Made by a program: the position numbers and the translations under genes
The notes under the pieces: generated by a model
What the model saw: only the letters and a program-made list of their open reading frames with translations
The model's database searches: none
Told to the model about the DNA's origin: nothing
In this document: positions 1 through 11,365 of the stretch, one piece after another
Position numbering within the stretch: position 1 is the first letter of the stretch
How the letters are laid out: each line of letters starts with the position of its first letter
From: Bacillus sp. Marseille-Q1617
GTDB taxonomy: Bacteria; Bacillota; Bacilli; Bacillales; Bacillaceae_B
DNA: 64,000 nucleotides
Direction of reading: 5' to 3'
Assembly (NCBI RefSeq): GCF_903645295.1
Contig: NZ_CAHJXM010000002.1
Coordinates: forward strand, 844,001-908,000

Positions 1-58
1 GTATTAATTCATATTAGAACGATCGTTTTACTCAAGAAGAAGGAAGGTGACCGACATC

Positions 59-1081
59 ATGATTACCATCTCAGACGTGAAGAAAATATATCAATCGAAA
101 TCAGGCCCGATTTCTGCAGTGGACGGAGTGAACCTTTCCGTTAAGGAAGGTGAAATATTCGGGGTGATCGGCTATAGCGGTGCCGGTAAAAGTACGCTGA
201 TCCGGATGCTCAACGGACTTGAGGTCCCGACTGAAGGTGCTATTAACGTGGGCGGTCAGGCAGTATCTACGATTAGAGGTAAAAAGCTCCGCGAGGCAAG
301 ACAATCGATAGGCATGATTTTTCAACATTTCAATCTGTTATGGTCAAGGACTGTCATTGAAAATATTCAGTTCCCCTTGGAGATAGCAGGTGTTCCTAAA
401 AAAGAAAGAAATAAAAGGGCAAATGAACTGCTGGCTCTTGTCGGCCTTGAAGGGAGAGGGGATTCGTATCCTGCGCAGCTGAGCGGCGGCCAGAAGCAGC
501 GTGTCGGCATCGCAAGGGCACTTGCGAACAACCCGAGTGTACTTCTGTGTGACGAAGCGACATCTGCACTTGATCCCCAGACAACCGATTCCATCCTTGA
601 TCTGCTTGTGGATATCAACAAGCGCCTGGGACTGACCATCGTCCTGATCACGCATGAAATGCACGTCATCAAAAAAATCTGTCATCGTGTAGCCGTAATG
701 GAAAATGGGAAGGTTGCTGAACTCGGGGATGTGCTCGAAGTATTCCGGAATCCTCAGCAGCAGGTGACAAAAAGGTTTGTGAAGGAAGTGTCTCAGGATC
801 AAGATTCGGATGAAGTGATTGAACAGCTCATCCAAGATTACTCGACAGGGAAGGTCTTGAAATTTACGTTCGTGGGTGAATCGACCGGGCAGCCGCTGAT
901 CACCTCCCTGATCAGAAAATTCGACCTTGAAGTGAATATCCTTCAGGGGCAAATATCCCAGACACAAAAAGGTGCATACGGCACATTGTTCGTTCATCTG
1001 GACGGAGCGGAATCCCAGCTTAAAGAAGCCCTTGCGTTTGCCGAAAGCCAGTTGGTGAAAGTGGAGGTGATGGCAGGATGA
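59..1081 (+). CDS. metN: Methionine ABC importer ATP-binding protein MetN
   Basis: ATPase that powers methionine uptake on the cytoplasmic face of the MetNIQ importer. The 340-residue protein has Walker A GYSGAGKST (about 38-46), signature LSGGQ (about 141-145), Walker B LLCDE followed by ATSALD, and a switch histidine in LITHEMH. A C-terminal ACT-like NIL regulatory domain (about 265-340) is typical of MetN, where it senses methionine. I chose ATG 59 over the in-frame GTG at 47 because AGGAAGG sits about ten bases upstream of it and it gives the usual MetN N-terminus. The stop overlaps the metI start (ATGA), so the two are translationally coupled. Any S-box riboswitch would lie left of the window. 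Confidence 0.95.
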   Translation: MITISDVKKIYQSKSGPISAVDGVNLSVKEGEIFGVIGYSGAGKSTLIRMLNGLEVPTEGAINVGGQAVSTIRGKKLREARQSIGMIFQHFNLLWSRTVIENIQFPLEIAGVPKKERNKRANELLALVGLEGRGDSYPAQLSGGQKQRVGIARALANNPSVLLCDEATSALDPQTTDSILDLLVDINKRLGLTIVLITHEMHVIKKICHRVAVMENGKVAELGDVLEVFRNPQQQVTKRFVKEVSQDQDSDEVIEQLIQDYSTGKVLKFTFVGESTGQPLITSLIRKFDLEVNILQGQISQTQKGAYGTLFVHLDGAESQLKEALAFAESQLVKVEVMAG

Positions 1082-1746
1082 TCGAAACGATCTTTCCGAA
1101 TGTCGATTGGGAAAAGCTCTGGGAAGCAACACTGGAAACCCTTTATATGACGGGGATGTCCGTCCTTATCACGTTTGTATTGGGTATCATTCTCGGGATC
1201 CTTTTATTTTTGACATCCAAAGAAAATCTTTGGGAAAACAAACTCACTTACACTGTAACAAGCGCTGTCGTGAATGTATTCAGGTCGATCCCGTTCATCA
1301 TCTTGATCGTCTTGCTGATCCCGTTCACGAAGTTCTTGCTTGATACAATCCGCGGTGCAAATGCAGCTCTGCCGGCACTCATTATCGGGGCTGCGCCGTT
1401 TTACGCCAGAATGGTCGAAATCGCCCTGAGGGAAGTAAACAAAGGCGTCATTGAAGCAGCAAAGGCAATGGGCGCTAAGACAAGTACAATCATAATCAAA
1501 GTGCTCATTCCGGAATCGATGCCGGCGCTCATATCGGGTATTACGGTGACGGCCATCGCCCTTGTCGGATATACCGCTATGGCAGGGGTCATAGGGGCAG
1601 GGGGACTTGGGAACCTTGCTTACCTGGACGGTTTCCAGCGCAGCAGGGATGATGTCACTCTGGCATCTACGATCATGATCCTCGTGATCGTGTTCGGAAT
1701 TCAATTCATTGGTGATTTCTTTACAAAAAAATTAGATAAACGCTAA
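1078..1746 (+). CDS. metI: Methionine ABC importer permease MetI (MetP)
   Basis: Membrane permease of the methionine importer; it forms the translocation channel and docks on MetN. The 222-residue protein has five to six hydrophobic segments. The binding-protein-dependent transport motif is seen around residues 125-150 (EAAKAMGAKTSTIIIKVLIPESMPAL region, with the conserved EAA...G loop). Its ATG overlaps the metN stop by four bases, and metQ follows after 14 bases, so the three form one operon. Length and order match the Bacillus metNPQ operon. Confidence 0.94.
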   Translation: MIETIFPNVDWEKLWEATLETLYMTGMSVLITFVLGIILGILLFLTSKENLWENKLTYTVTSAVVNVFRSIPFIILIVLLIPFTKFLLDTIRGANAALPALIIGAAPFYARMVEIALREVNKGVIEAAKAMGAKTSTIIIKVLIPESMPALISGITVTAIALVGYTAMAGVIGAGGLGNLAYLDGFQRSRDDVTLASTIMILVIVFGIQFIGDFFTKKLDKR

Positions 1747-1760
1747 AAGGAGAGAACAAC

Positions 1761-2588
1761 ATGAAAAAATGGTTAGCAGGAGCAGTAGCAGCAGCAAGTA
1801 TTTTTGGATTGGCCGCTTGCGGAAATGATTCAGGAGCGGGAAGCGATGAAAAGGAACTGGTAGTGGGTGCTTCGAATGTACCGCACGCTGAAATCCTTGA
1901 ACAGGTAAAGCCGATCCTGGAAGAGAAGGGAATCGATCTTCAAATCGAGACGTATCAGGATTATATCCTTCCTAACAAGGATCTAGATAACGGCGACATC
2001 GACGCCAACTATTTCCAGACGATCCCTTACATGGAGCTTCAAATGAAGGATAATGAGGGGTATGATTTCGTCAATGCGGGCGGCATCCATATCGAGCCGA
2101 TCGGCGTTTACTCCAAGAAGTATAAATCCCTGGAGGACCTTCCGGAAGGGGCAACGATTTTGATGAGTAACTCTGTTTCCGATCACGGACGCATCCTAAG
2201 CTTATTGGAAAAGAAAGGGCTCATCACATTGAAGGATGGAGTCGAAAATACACAGGCTCAAATTGAAGATATAGAGGAAAACCCAAGAAACCTGAAATTT
2301 GATTATGAATATGAAGCGGGTATGCTTCCGCAAATGTACGAAAATGAAGAAGGCGATGCCGTGGTCATCAACTCCAACTATGCCATCGATGCCGGCCTGA
2401 AGCCGCTTGAAGATTCAATTGCCATCGAAGATACTGATTCTCCATATGTGAATGTCATCACTGTCAACAAAGGAGACGAAGATAAAGAAGAAGTGAAAGA
2501 ACTCGTCAAAGCTCTGCGCTCAAAAGAAATCCAGGATTTCATCAATAAAGAGTGGGACGGGGCGGTTGTTCCTGTTTCAGAAGAATAA
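1761..2588 (+). CDS. metQ: Methionine-binding lipoprotein MetQ
   Basis: Extracellular substrate-binding lipoprotein (NlpA family) that delivers methionine to MetN-MetI. The N-terminus is a lipoprotein signal peptide: basic start MKKW, hydrophobic core, lipobox LAAC with the modified Cys at residue 20, then a Ser/Gly/Asp linker. The body (275 residues overall) has the family hallmarks VGASNVPHAEILE and DYILPNKDLDNGDIDANYFQ. A good Shine-Dalgarno (AAAGGAGAG) precedes ATG 1761. It is the last gene of the operon and is followed by a terminator. Confidence 0.95.
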   Translation: MKKWLAGAVAAASIFGLAACGNDSGAGSDEKELVVGASNVPHAEILEQVKPILEEKGIDLQIETYQDYILPNKDLDNGDIDANYFQTIPYMELQMKDNEGYDFVNAGGIHIEPIGVYSKKYKSLEDLPEGATILMSNSVSDHGRILSLLEKKGLITLKDGVENTQAQIEDIEENPRNLKFDYEYEAGMLPQMYENEEGDAVVINSNYAIDAGLKPLEDSIAIEDTDSPYVNVITVNKGDEDKEEVKELVKALRSKEIQDFINKEWDGAVVPVSEE

Positions 2589-2595
2589 GTTTAAC

Positions 2596-2625
2596 GAAAC
2601 CCGATGACTTCATCGGGTTTCTTTT
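2596..2625 (+). terminator. Rho-independent terminator of metNIQ
   Basis: The inverted repeat AAACCCGATGA / TCATCGGGTTT is followed by a short T-rich run, just after the metQ stop. Confidence 0.8.
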
Positions 2626-2708
2626 ATGAATAAATTTCGGACATAATCCATTCCTGATTGGCTCATACTATCTTCGATGAATCTAAATCGAAAATGGAGT
2701 TGAACAGG

Positions 2709-3074
2709 ATGCAAATGGAACCTAGAAATACAACCGAAGCGGCACTTCATGACTATAAAATGGGGCTTGGGATCTTCACGGAAAAAATGCCTGAGCTTGC
2801 ACAGCATTATAATACATTCACAGAGCACTGTTTCAGGGAGGGTGTCCTTACTACAAAAGAAAAGCAGTTGATCGCCCTTGGAATCAGCCTCTATTCACAG
2901 GATGAATACTGCATCATCTACCACACAAAGGGATGCATCGATGAAGGATGCTCTGAACAGGAAATCCTTGAAGCCGTTGGAGTCACCGCGGCATTCGGCG
3001 GCGGGGCAGCCATGAGCCAGGCTGTCACCCTGGTACAGCAATCCGTGCAGGAACTGAACCAGCTTAAACAATAA
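2709..3074 (+). CDS. yurZ: Carboxymuconolactone decarboxylase / AhpD-fold protein YurZ
   Basis: A 121-residue AhpD-like alpha-helical protein. The stretch with LTTKEKQLIALGISL, a downstream histidine (YHTKGCIDEGC) and the AVGVTAAFGGGAAM helix is typical of the CMD family. These act as small peroxidase/reductase or decarboxylase domains, but the physiological role of YurZ is unknown. The gene sits between met and suf as in B. subtilis. I chose ATG 2709 because GGAG lies nine bases upstream. Longer in-frame starts (TTG 2658, ATG 2694) have poorer sites. Confidence 0.85.
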   Translation: MQMEPRNTTEAALHDYKMGLGIFTEKMPELAQHYNTFTEHCFREGVLTTKEKQLIALGISLYSQDEYCIIYHTKGCIDEGCSEQEILEAVGVTAAFGGGAAMSQAVTLVQQSVQELNQLKQ

Positions 3075-3081
3075 CTCAGAA

Positions 3082-3117
3082 AGCGGAAGGGCATGGATCG
3101 AAGCCCTTCCGCTTTTT
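3082..3117 (+). terminator. Terminator after yurZ
   Basis: A strong stem AGCGGAAGGGC / GCCCTTCCGCT is followed by TTTTAG immediately downstream of yurZ. Confidence 0.85.
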
Positions 3118-3228
3118 AGTTTCTTCTATTATATATAGGACTTTAGTTCATGAGGGTAAAAAGTTTGGCATGCAGGGGATGTGGAAGATACAGGCTGCTG
3201 TCTCCGGCTGCATAAAGGTTATTTGACA

Positions 3229-3350
3229 AGTTGCACGTAAATGTAAAAAGTGGCATGTATTTTCGAAAAGAGGATTGATTAATCATTATTTGGTTCGATT
3301 TTTAAAAAATGGAACGGAAACGTGAGAAAGTGGAACATAAATAAAATGGA
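3229..3350. repeat. Degenerate ~20-bp tandem repeat in intergenic spacer
   Basis: Imperfect units related to AAAGTGGCATGTATTTTCGA recur at 20-21 bp spacing (3229, 3249, then about 3309 and 3330). The same unit, in opposite orientation, forms the tandem array at 63141-63220. This spacer (3118-3589) otherwise shows no gene. Confidence 0.6.
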
Positions 3351-3589
3351 CTTGGAGGTACATCAGAGGATCAAGTCTGCGTGTCCTTTTTGACGATTTG
3401 TTCAATGTAAGCGCTTTATTTTTATACAAGCATCTGGATATTTACTAACTTACCTATTATTTGCTAGTATAATGGCGGAATTTTATGAAAACTTAATAAT
3501 ACCCTGCTGTAAAAATCTTCTGAATATGATTTTTTAGAAAAAATGAAGAAATACGGGTTTTGTGTTCAGCAGGAGGGGGTAGTATAGTT

Positions 3590-3816
3590 ATGAATATAAA
3601 ATTTGAAAGGAATGATTCATTATCGACTCTCTTGAGGGTTTGTCGTACACAAGTGAAATGGAAAAGGCGATGCATAGTGCCCATGGAATTGGATACGAGG
3701 TGTACAAACGAAAGCATGCAGTGAGGATGCAAGTAGAGAAGCAAAGAGAGCAGGACTACAAGGAAAGTCGAAGAATGATTGCGGCACTTGATAGAAAAGT
3801 GCATGCTAATATATAA
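3590..3816 (+). pseudogene. Possible small gene with a -1 frameshift
   Basis: A very strong Shine-Dalgarno (AGGAGGGGG, 3571-3579) lies ten bases before ATG 3590, which opens a frame of about 44 codons. From about 3631 a different frame (-1) looks more protein-like and runs to TAA 3814-3816 (SLEGLSYTSEMEKAMHSAHG onward, basic and Glu-rich), ending just before a terminator. Joining the two at the CTCTCTT stretch gives about 75 residues. It may be a sequencing error, a decayed gene, or a real shift. A shorter intact reading would start at ATG 3658 (52 aa). I do not recognise the family. Confidence 0.35.
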
Positions 3817-3828
3817 TAGATGCAAAGG

Positions 3829-3862
3829 AAAACCAGTGTTGATTCAGACACTGGTTTTTTTC
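3829..3862 (+). terminator. Rho-independent terminator
   Basis: AAAACCAGTGT / ACACTGGTTTT stem with a T7 tail. It supports transcription of something upstream (the small frame at 3590-3816). Confidence 0.8.
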
Positions 3863-3979
3863 ATGAATGTAACGTAATAATTGGAACTTCACGCATCACT
3901 GGCAAATCACAGTCTTGCGGGAAATCAACAGCGGTGTCAGGGATCCACAAAGAATAATAGCCAACGGATTATCATGTAA

Positions 3980-4005
3980 TTTCTTCCTATTTATATAGGA
4001 AGAAA
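3980..4005. other. Perfect 11-bp palindrome upstream of sufC
   Basis: TTTCTTCCTAT and ATAGGAAGAAA face each other across a TTAT loop, about 215 bases upstream of sufC. There is no T-run on either side, so it is not an ordinary terminator. The rest of 3863-4220 shows no gene. It contains a degenerate copy of the interspersed repeat (about 3885-3945) and AT-rich DNA that should hold the suf promoter, which I could not assign with confidence. Confidence 0.5.
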
Positions 4006-4220
4006 CCTGGACAGGCTCTTTCATGGCAGTCCCTACATTTTTATGTGGTTTTCAGCAAACAATAGAGAAGGATTTACATGCCGGATTAACCTTGGCCGCT
4101 GATTCTGAAAAAGTTGATAATACCTTTTATTTGTTATAAGATTGTAATGATAATAAATTGAGAATGAGTAAGGGAGGAATCTCTTACATTCATTTTATAA
4201 AGTCACGGAGGTATATACAC

Positions 4221-5006
4221 ATGGCAGGTTCTACTTTAACAATTAAAGATCTTCATGTTGAGATTGAAGGAAAGGAAATCCTTAAAGGGGTTAACCTTGA
4301 AATTAAAGGTGGAGAAATCCACGCAGTAATGGGACCAAATGGTACAGGTAAATCTACTTTATCTTCTGCGATCATGGGTCACCCTAAGTATGAAGTCACT
4401 AAAGGAAGCATTACGTTTGACGGTGAAGACGTGCTTGAAATGGAAGTAGACGAGCGTGCACGAGTAGGTCTATTCCTTGCTATGCAGTACCCAAGTGAAA
4501 TCAGCGGTGTAACAAATGCTGACTTTTTACGTTCTGCAATCAACAGCCGCCGCGAAGAAGGCGATGAGATTTCACTAATGAAATTCATCCGCAAAATGGA
4601 TTCTGAAATGGAATATCTTGAAATGGATCCGGATATGGCACAGCGTTACCTGAACGAAGGTTTCTCCGGCGGTGAGAAGAAACGTAATGAAATTCTTCAA
4701 TTGATGCTTCTTCAGCCAAAGATCGCAATCCTTGATGAGATTGATTCAGGCCTTGATATCGATGCCCTTAAAGTTGTTTCCAAAGGAATCAACAAAATGC
4801 GCGGAGAAGATTTCGGCTGCTTGATCATCACTCACTATCAGCGTCTTCTTAACTACATCACACCGGATCATGTCCACGTGATGATGCAGGGCCGCATTGT
4901 AAAATCAGGCGGAGCAGAATTAGCTCAGCGTCTTGAGGCGGAAGGGTATGACTGGATCAAGGAAGAGTTAGGAATCAAAGACGAAACTGTTGGCCAAGAA
5001 GCGTAA
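4221..5006 (+). CDS. sufC: Fe-S cluster assembly ATPase SufC
   Basis: ABC-type ATPase of the SufBCD scaffold complex, which builds iron-sulfur clusters in the cytosol. The 261-residue protein has Walker A GPNGTGKST (38-46), the SufC-type signature FSGGEKKRNE and Walker B IAILDEIDSGLD, which is diagnostic of SufC rather than a transporter ATPase. ATG 4221 has ACGGAGG nine bases upstream. The longer in-frame extension to 4158 has no ribosome site. First gene of sufCDSUB, the only SUF operon order known for Bacillus. Confidence 0.96.
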   Translation: MAGSTLTIKDLHVEIEGKEILKGVNLEIKGGEIHAVMGPNGTGKSTLSSAIMGHPKYEVTKGSITFDGEDVLEMEVDERARVGLFLAMQYPSEISGVTNADFLRSAINSRREEGDEISLMKFIRKMDSEMEYLEMDPDMAQRYLNEGFSGGEKKRNEILQLMLLQPKIAILDEIDSGLDIDALKVVSKGINKMRGEDFGCLIITHYQRLLNYITPDHVHVMMQGRIVKSGGAELAQRLEAEGYDWIKEELGIKDETVGQEA

Positions 5007-5023
5007 GTGTTAGGGGGATAATA

Positions 5024-7996
<2,973 letters not shown>

Positions 7997-8037
7997 GCTC
8001 TTCTCCCGACACTCTATCAAAGAATGGAGGAATCAAC

Positions 8038-9435
8038 ATGGCAAAGAAAATGCCTGAGATCGGGGATTATAAGTACGGATTTAGTGATAAAGACGTCTCA
8101 ATTTTCCGTTCAAAACGTGGTTTAACGCGTGAGATTGTTGAAGAAATCTCCCGCATGAAGGAAGAGCCTCAATGGATGCTTGATTTCCGTTTGAAGTCGC
8201 TTGACCATTTTTATAACATGTCAATGCCACAATGGGGCGGAGACTTACAAGAACTGAACTTCGATGACATTACGTACTACGTAAAGCCTTCTGAGAAGTC
8301 AGAGCGCAGCTGGGATGAAGTACCTGAGGAAATCAAGCAGACGTTTGATAAACTGGGTATTCCTGAAGCTGAGCAAAAGTATCTTGCAGGGGTATCTGCT
8401 CAGTACGAATCTGAGGTCGTTTACCACAACATGCAGGAAGATCTTGAAAATATGGGAATCGTATTCAAGGATACAGATTCTGCCCTTAAAGAAAACGAAG
8501 ATATTTTCCGTGAGCACTGGGCAAAAGTCATTCCTCCGACGGACAACAAATTTGCTGCACTGAACTCAGCGGTATGGTCCGGCGGATCGTTCATCTATGT
8601 TCCTAAAGGTGTGAAGGTCGATACGCCGCTTCAAGCGTACTTCCGCATCAACTCTGAGAACATGGGTCAGTTCGAACGTACATTGATCATCGTGGATGAA
8701 GGCGCAAGCGTACACTATGTAGAGGGTTGTACGGCTCCGGTGTATACGACGAATTCCCTTCACTCTGCAGTTGTTGAAATCATCATCAAAAAAGATGCGT
8801 ACTGCCGTTACACAACGATTCAAAACTGGGCGAACAACGTATTCAACCTGGTCACGAAGCGTGCTGTGTGTGAGGCAAACGCAACAATGGAATGGGTAGA
8901 CGGAAATATCGGATCCAAACTGACGATGAAATATCCGGCTGTCATCCTTAAAGGAGAAGGCGCTCGCGGTATGACACTTTCCATCGCACTTGCAGGTAAG
9001 GGTCAGCACCAGGATGCAGGGGCTAAGATGATTCACTTGGCACCGAACACTTCTTCAACGATCGTATCGAAGTCGATCTCCAAGCACGGCGGTAAAGTAA
9101 CATACCGCGGTATCGTTCACTTCGGACGCAAAGCGGAAGGTGCACGCTCAAACATCGAGTGTGATACGCTGATCATGGATAATCAGTCCACTTCCGATAC
9201 GATCCCTTATAACGAAATCCTAAACGATAACATTTCGCTTGAACACGAAGCGAAAGTATCCAAGGTTTCAGAAGAACAATTATTCTATCTGATGAGCCGC
9301 GGAATTTCAGAGGAAGAAGCAACAGAAATGATCGTAATGGGCTTCATCGAGCCATTCACGAAAGAACTTCCAATGGAATACGCAGTTGAAATGAACCGCC
9401 TGATCAAATTCGAGATGGAAGGTTCAATTGGATAA
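8038..9435 (+). CDS. sufB: Fe-S cluster assembly scaffold SufB
   Basis: A 465-residue core scaffold of SufBCD on which the nascent cluster forms. Seen: [24 protein letters not shown] with the conserved Cys, the [15 protein letters not shown] region, [12 protein letters not shown], and the C-terminal [23 protein letters not shown] 8038 has TGGAGG seven bases upstream. The frame is open back into sufU, but that extension is not coding. It ends the suf operon and is followed by a terminator. Confidence 0.96.
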   Translation: MAKKMPEIGDYKYGFSDKDVSIFRSKRGLTREIVEEISRMKEEPQWMLDFRLKSLDHFYNMSMPQWGGDLQELNFDDITYYVKPSEKSERSWDEVPEEIKQTFDKLGIPEAEQKYLAGVSAQYESEVVYHNMQEDLENMGIVFKDTDSALKENEDIFREHWAKVIPPTDNKFAALNSAVWSGGSFIYVPKGVKVDTPLQAYFRINSENMGQFERTLIIVDEGASVHYVEGCTAPVYTTNSLHSAVVEIIIKKDAYCRYTTIQNWANNVFNLVTKRAVCEANATMEWVDGNIGSKLTMKYPAVILKGEGARGMTLSIALAGKGQHQDAGAKMIHLAPNTSSTIVSKSISKHGGKVTYRGIVHFGRKAEGARSNIECDTLIMDNQSTSDTIPYNEILNDNISLEHEAKVSKVSEEQLFYLMSRGISEEEATEMIVMGFIEPFTKELPMEYAVEMNRLIKFEMEGSIG

Positions 9436-9448
9436 TCATAGATAATAT

Positions 9449-9483
9449 AAACCCCTTTTGCCCCGGCAGAAGGGGTTTGTTTT
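9449..9483 (+). terminator. Terminator of the suf operon
   Basis: AAACCCCTT / AAGGGGTTT stem followed by GTTTTATT. Confidence 0.85.
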
Positions 9484-9602
9484 ATTTGATTTAGGATTGG
9501 TTATGATCACCTCAACAGAACCTATCACTACGAATCCACATGCCTCTTATGATAAAATGAAAGCCAAAAGAAGTTCATCATTAGTAAAGAAGGTGAATAC
9601 GG

Positions 9603-10454
9603 ATGATTTATATAGGAGTGACGGGCTGGGGGGACCATGATTCTCTTTATGAAAATGTTTCTCCTCGCGATAAGCTGAAAGAGTATGGTGCGCATTTTCC
9701 GGTTGTGGAAGTGGACGCGAGCTTTTATGCTGTCCAGCCGATCCGCAATGCCGAGAAATGGGTGAAGGAGACACCGGAGCATTTTAAATTTATTGTGAAG
9801 GCCTATCAAGGCATGACCGGCCACCAGCGAGGGGACATTCCTTTTGAGACGAAAGAAGAAATGTTCAATGCTTTTAAGGATTCACTTTCGCCGTATCTGG
9901 AAGGTGATAAACTGGCGATGGTCCTTTTACAGTTTCCGCCTTGGTTTGACTGCTCGCGTGACAATGTCGCCTATATCAGGTACTGTAAGGAACAGTTAAA
10001 CGACTTGCCGCTGGCGCTCGAGTTTCGTCATCAGAGCTGGTACAGACCGCAGTATAAAGATAAGACACTCACCTTCATGGAAGAACAGGGATGGATTCAC
10101 AGTGTATGTGATGAGCCCCAGGCCGGGGACGGGTCGATACCGAGAGTATTGAAGGCAACCCATGAAGATGCGACCCTTATTCGTTTTCATGGCCGTAACG
10201 TCCATGGATGGAACAAAACCGGCAGCGGAGATGAATGGCGTGAAGTACGGTATTTATATCGATATAATGAAGCAGAATTAAAAGAGTGGATTCCTCATAT
10301 TCATAAGCTTCACAGGGAATCAAAAAACGTGTATGTCCTTTTTAATAACAATTCCGGCGGGGACGCTGCGGACAATGCCAAACAGCTGATTGACATGCTC
10401 GGGATTGAATACAAGGGCCTTGCACCGAAGCAGCTGGATTTATTCCAGGAGTAG
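9603..10454 (+). CDS. yunF: DUF72 family protein YunF
   Basis: A 283-residue DUF72 TIM-barrel-like protein of unknown function. Family marks are IGVTGWGDHD at the N-terminus, VEVDASFYAVQP, PEHFKFIVKAYQGMTGH, LLQFPPWFDCS, ALEFRHQSWY and the terminal VLFNNNSGGDAADNA. ATG 9603 has AGAAGG upstream. It opens a group matching B. subtilis yunF-yunE-yunD-yunC. Its length is normal for the family. Confidence 0.9.
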   Translation: MIYIGVTGWGDHDSLYENVSPRDKLKEYGAHFPVVEVDASFYAVQPIRNAEKWVKETPEHFKFIVKAYQGMTGHQRGDIPFETKEEMFNAFKDSLSPYLEGDKLAMVLLQFPPWFDCSRDNVAYIRYCKEQLNDLPLALEFRHQSWYRPQYKDKTLTFMEEQGWIHSVCDEPQAGDGSIPRVLKATHEDATLIRFHGRNVHGWNKTGSGDEWREVRYLYRYNEAELKEWIPHIHKLHRESKNVYVLFNNNSGGDAADNAKQLIDMLGIEYKGLAPKQLDLFQE

Positions 10455-10515
10455 GATGATATAAAGGACATGGAGAAATTACGTTTTCTTCAATAAGAAT
10501 TGGAGATGAAGGTTA

Positions 10516-11340
10516 GTGGAATGGATCGTATTAATTTGCATTGGATTATTTGCAGGGACAGTCGGCTCTCTTGTGGGACTCGGCGGCGGTGTGATTGTGG
10601 TTCCCGCACTGATCTATTTTGGTACATATACAGGCTGGCTTGAAAACATCACACCTCAAACGGCTGTCGGCACTTCGTTGATGGTCATGATATTCACCGG
10701 GTTGTCGTCGACTCTTTCTTATCTAAAACATAAGACAGTCGATTATAAGAGCGGGTTGATTTTCTTCGCGGGTGCCGGGCCGGGATCGATTATCGGCGCA
10801 TGGGTAAATAAATATTTGAATATGGAAGATTTCAATCTTTATTTCGGTATTTTTATGATATTCATGGCGATCATCCTGATGGTACGGAATAAGCTGAAAC
10901 CTATTGAAAAGTTCAAAACGGCCTCCTTTCAAAGGGAATTCACCGATCCAAGCGGGGAAACCTTCCGATATGGCTATCCGCCTATTATAGGGGCATTGAT
11001 TGCTCTTGTGGTCGGGTTCACTTCAGGGCTGTTTGGCATCGGCGGTGGATCGCTGATGGTGCCTGCGATGATTCTGATCTTTCTGTTTCCGCCTCATGTA
11101 GCCGTAGCGACGTCCATGTTCATGGTCTTTATGTCGGCACTGGTGAGTTCCGGGACGCATGTGGCACTCGGAAACGTTAAATGGCTGTATGCGCTGGCTT
11201 TGATTCCCGGGGCATGGTTCGGGGCTAAACTGGGATCATTTTTAAATACCAAGCTTGAATCAAAAGCACTGGTGAGCGTACTGCGCATTATACTGATCTT
11301 AATTGGAATACGCTTGATTTACCAAAGCATAACGGGATAA
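10516..11340 (+). CDS. yunE: TSUP (TauE/SafE) family permease YunE
   Basis: A 274-residue membrane protein with eight or nine hydrophobic segments and the duplicated TSUP signature: GSLVGLGGGVIVVPAL near the N-terminus and GLFGIGGGSLMVPAM after the middle. Family members export sulfite, sulfoacetate or related anions; the substrate here is unknown. GTG 10516 is the best start, with GGAG ten bases upstream. It is followed 25 bases later by yunD. Confidence 0.88.
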   Translation: MEWIVLICIGLFAGTVGSLVGLGGGVIVVPALIYFGTYTGWLENITPQTAVGTSLMVMIFTGLSSTLSYLKHKTVDYKSGLIFFAGAGPGSIIGAWVNKYLNMEDFNLYFGIFMIFMAIILMVRNKLKPIEKFKTASFQREFTDPSGETFRYGYPPIIGALIALVVGFTSGLFGIGGGSLMVPAMILIFLFPPHVAVATSMFMVFMSALVSSGTHVALGNVKWLYALALIPGAWFGAKLGSFLNTKLESKALVSVLRIILILIGIRLIYQSITG

Positions 11341-11365
11341 CCTCCATCGGGAGAGTGAGAGCACA

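Noticed and set aside
344..1132. 262-codon frame on the minus strand opposite metN
   Set aside because: It is antisense to a clear ABC ATPase gene, its product has a Cys/His/Phe-rich composition typical of shadow frames, and it has no ribosome site.
4114..4165. Fur or PerR box before sufC
   Set aside because: TGATAAT is present, but the second half-site (ATTGAGA) is too far from ATTATCA.
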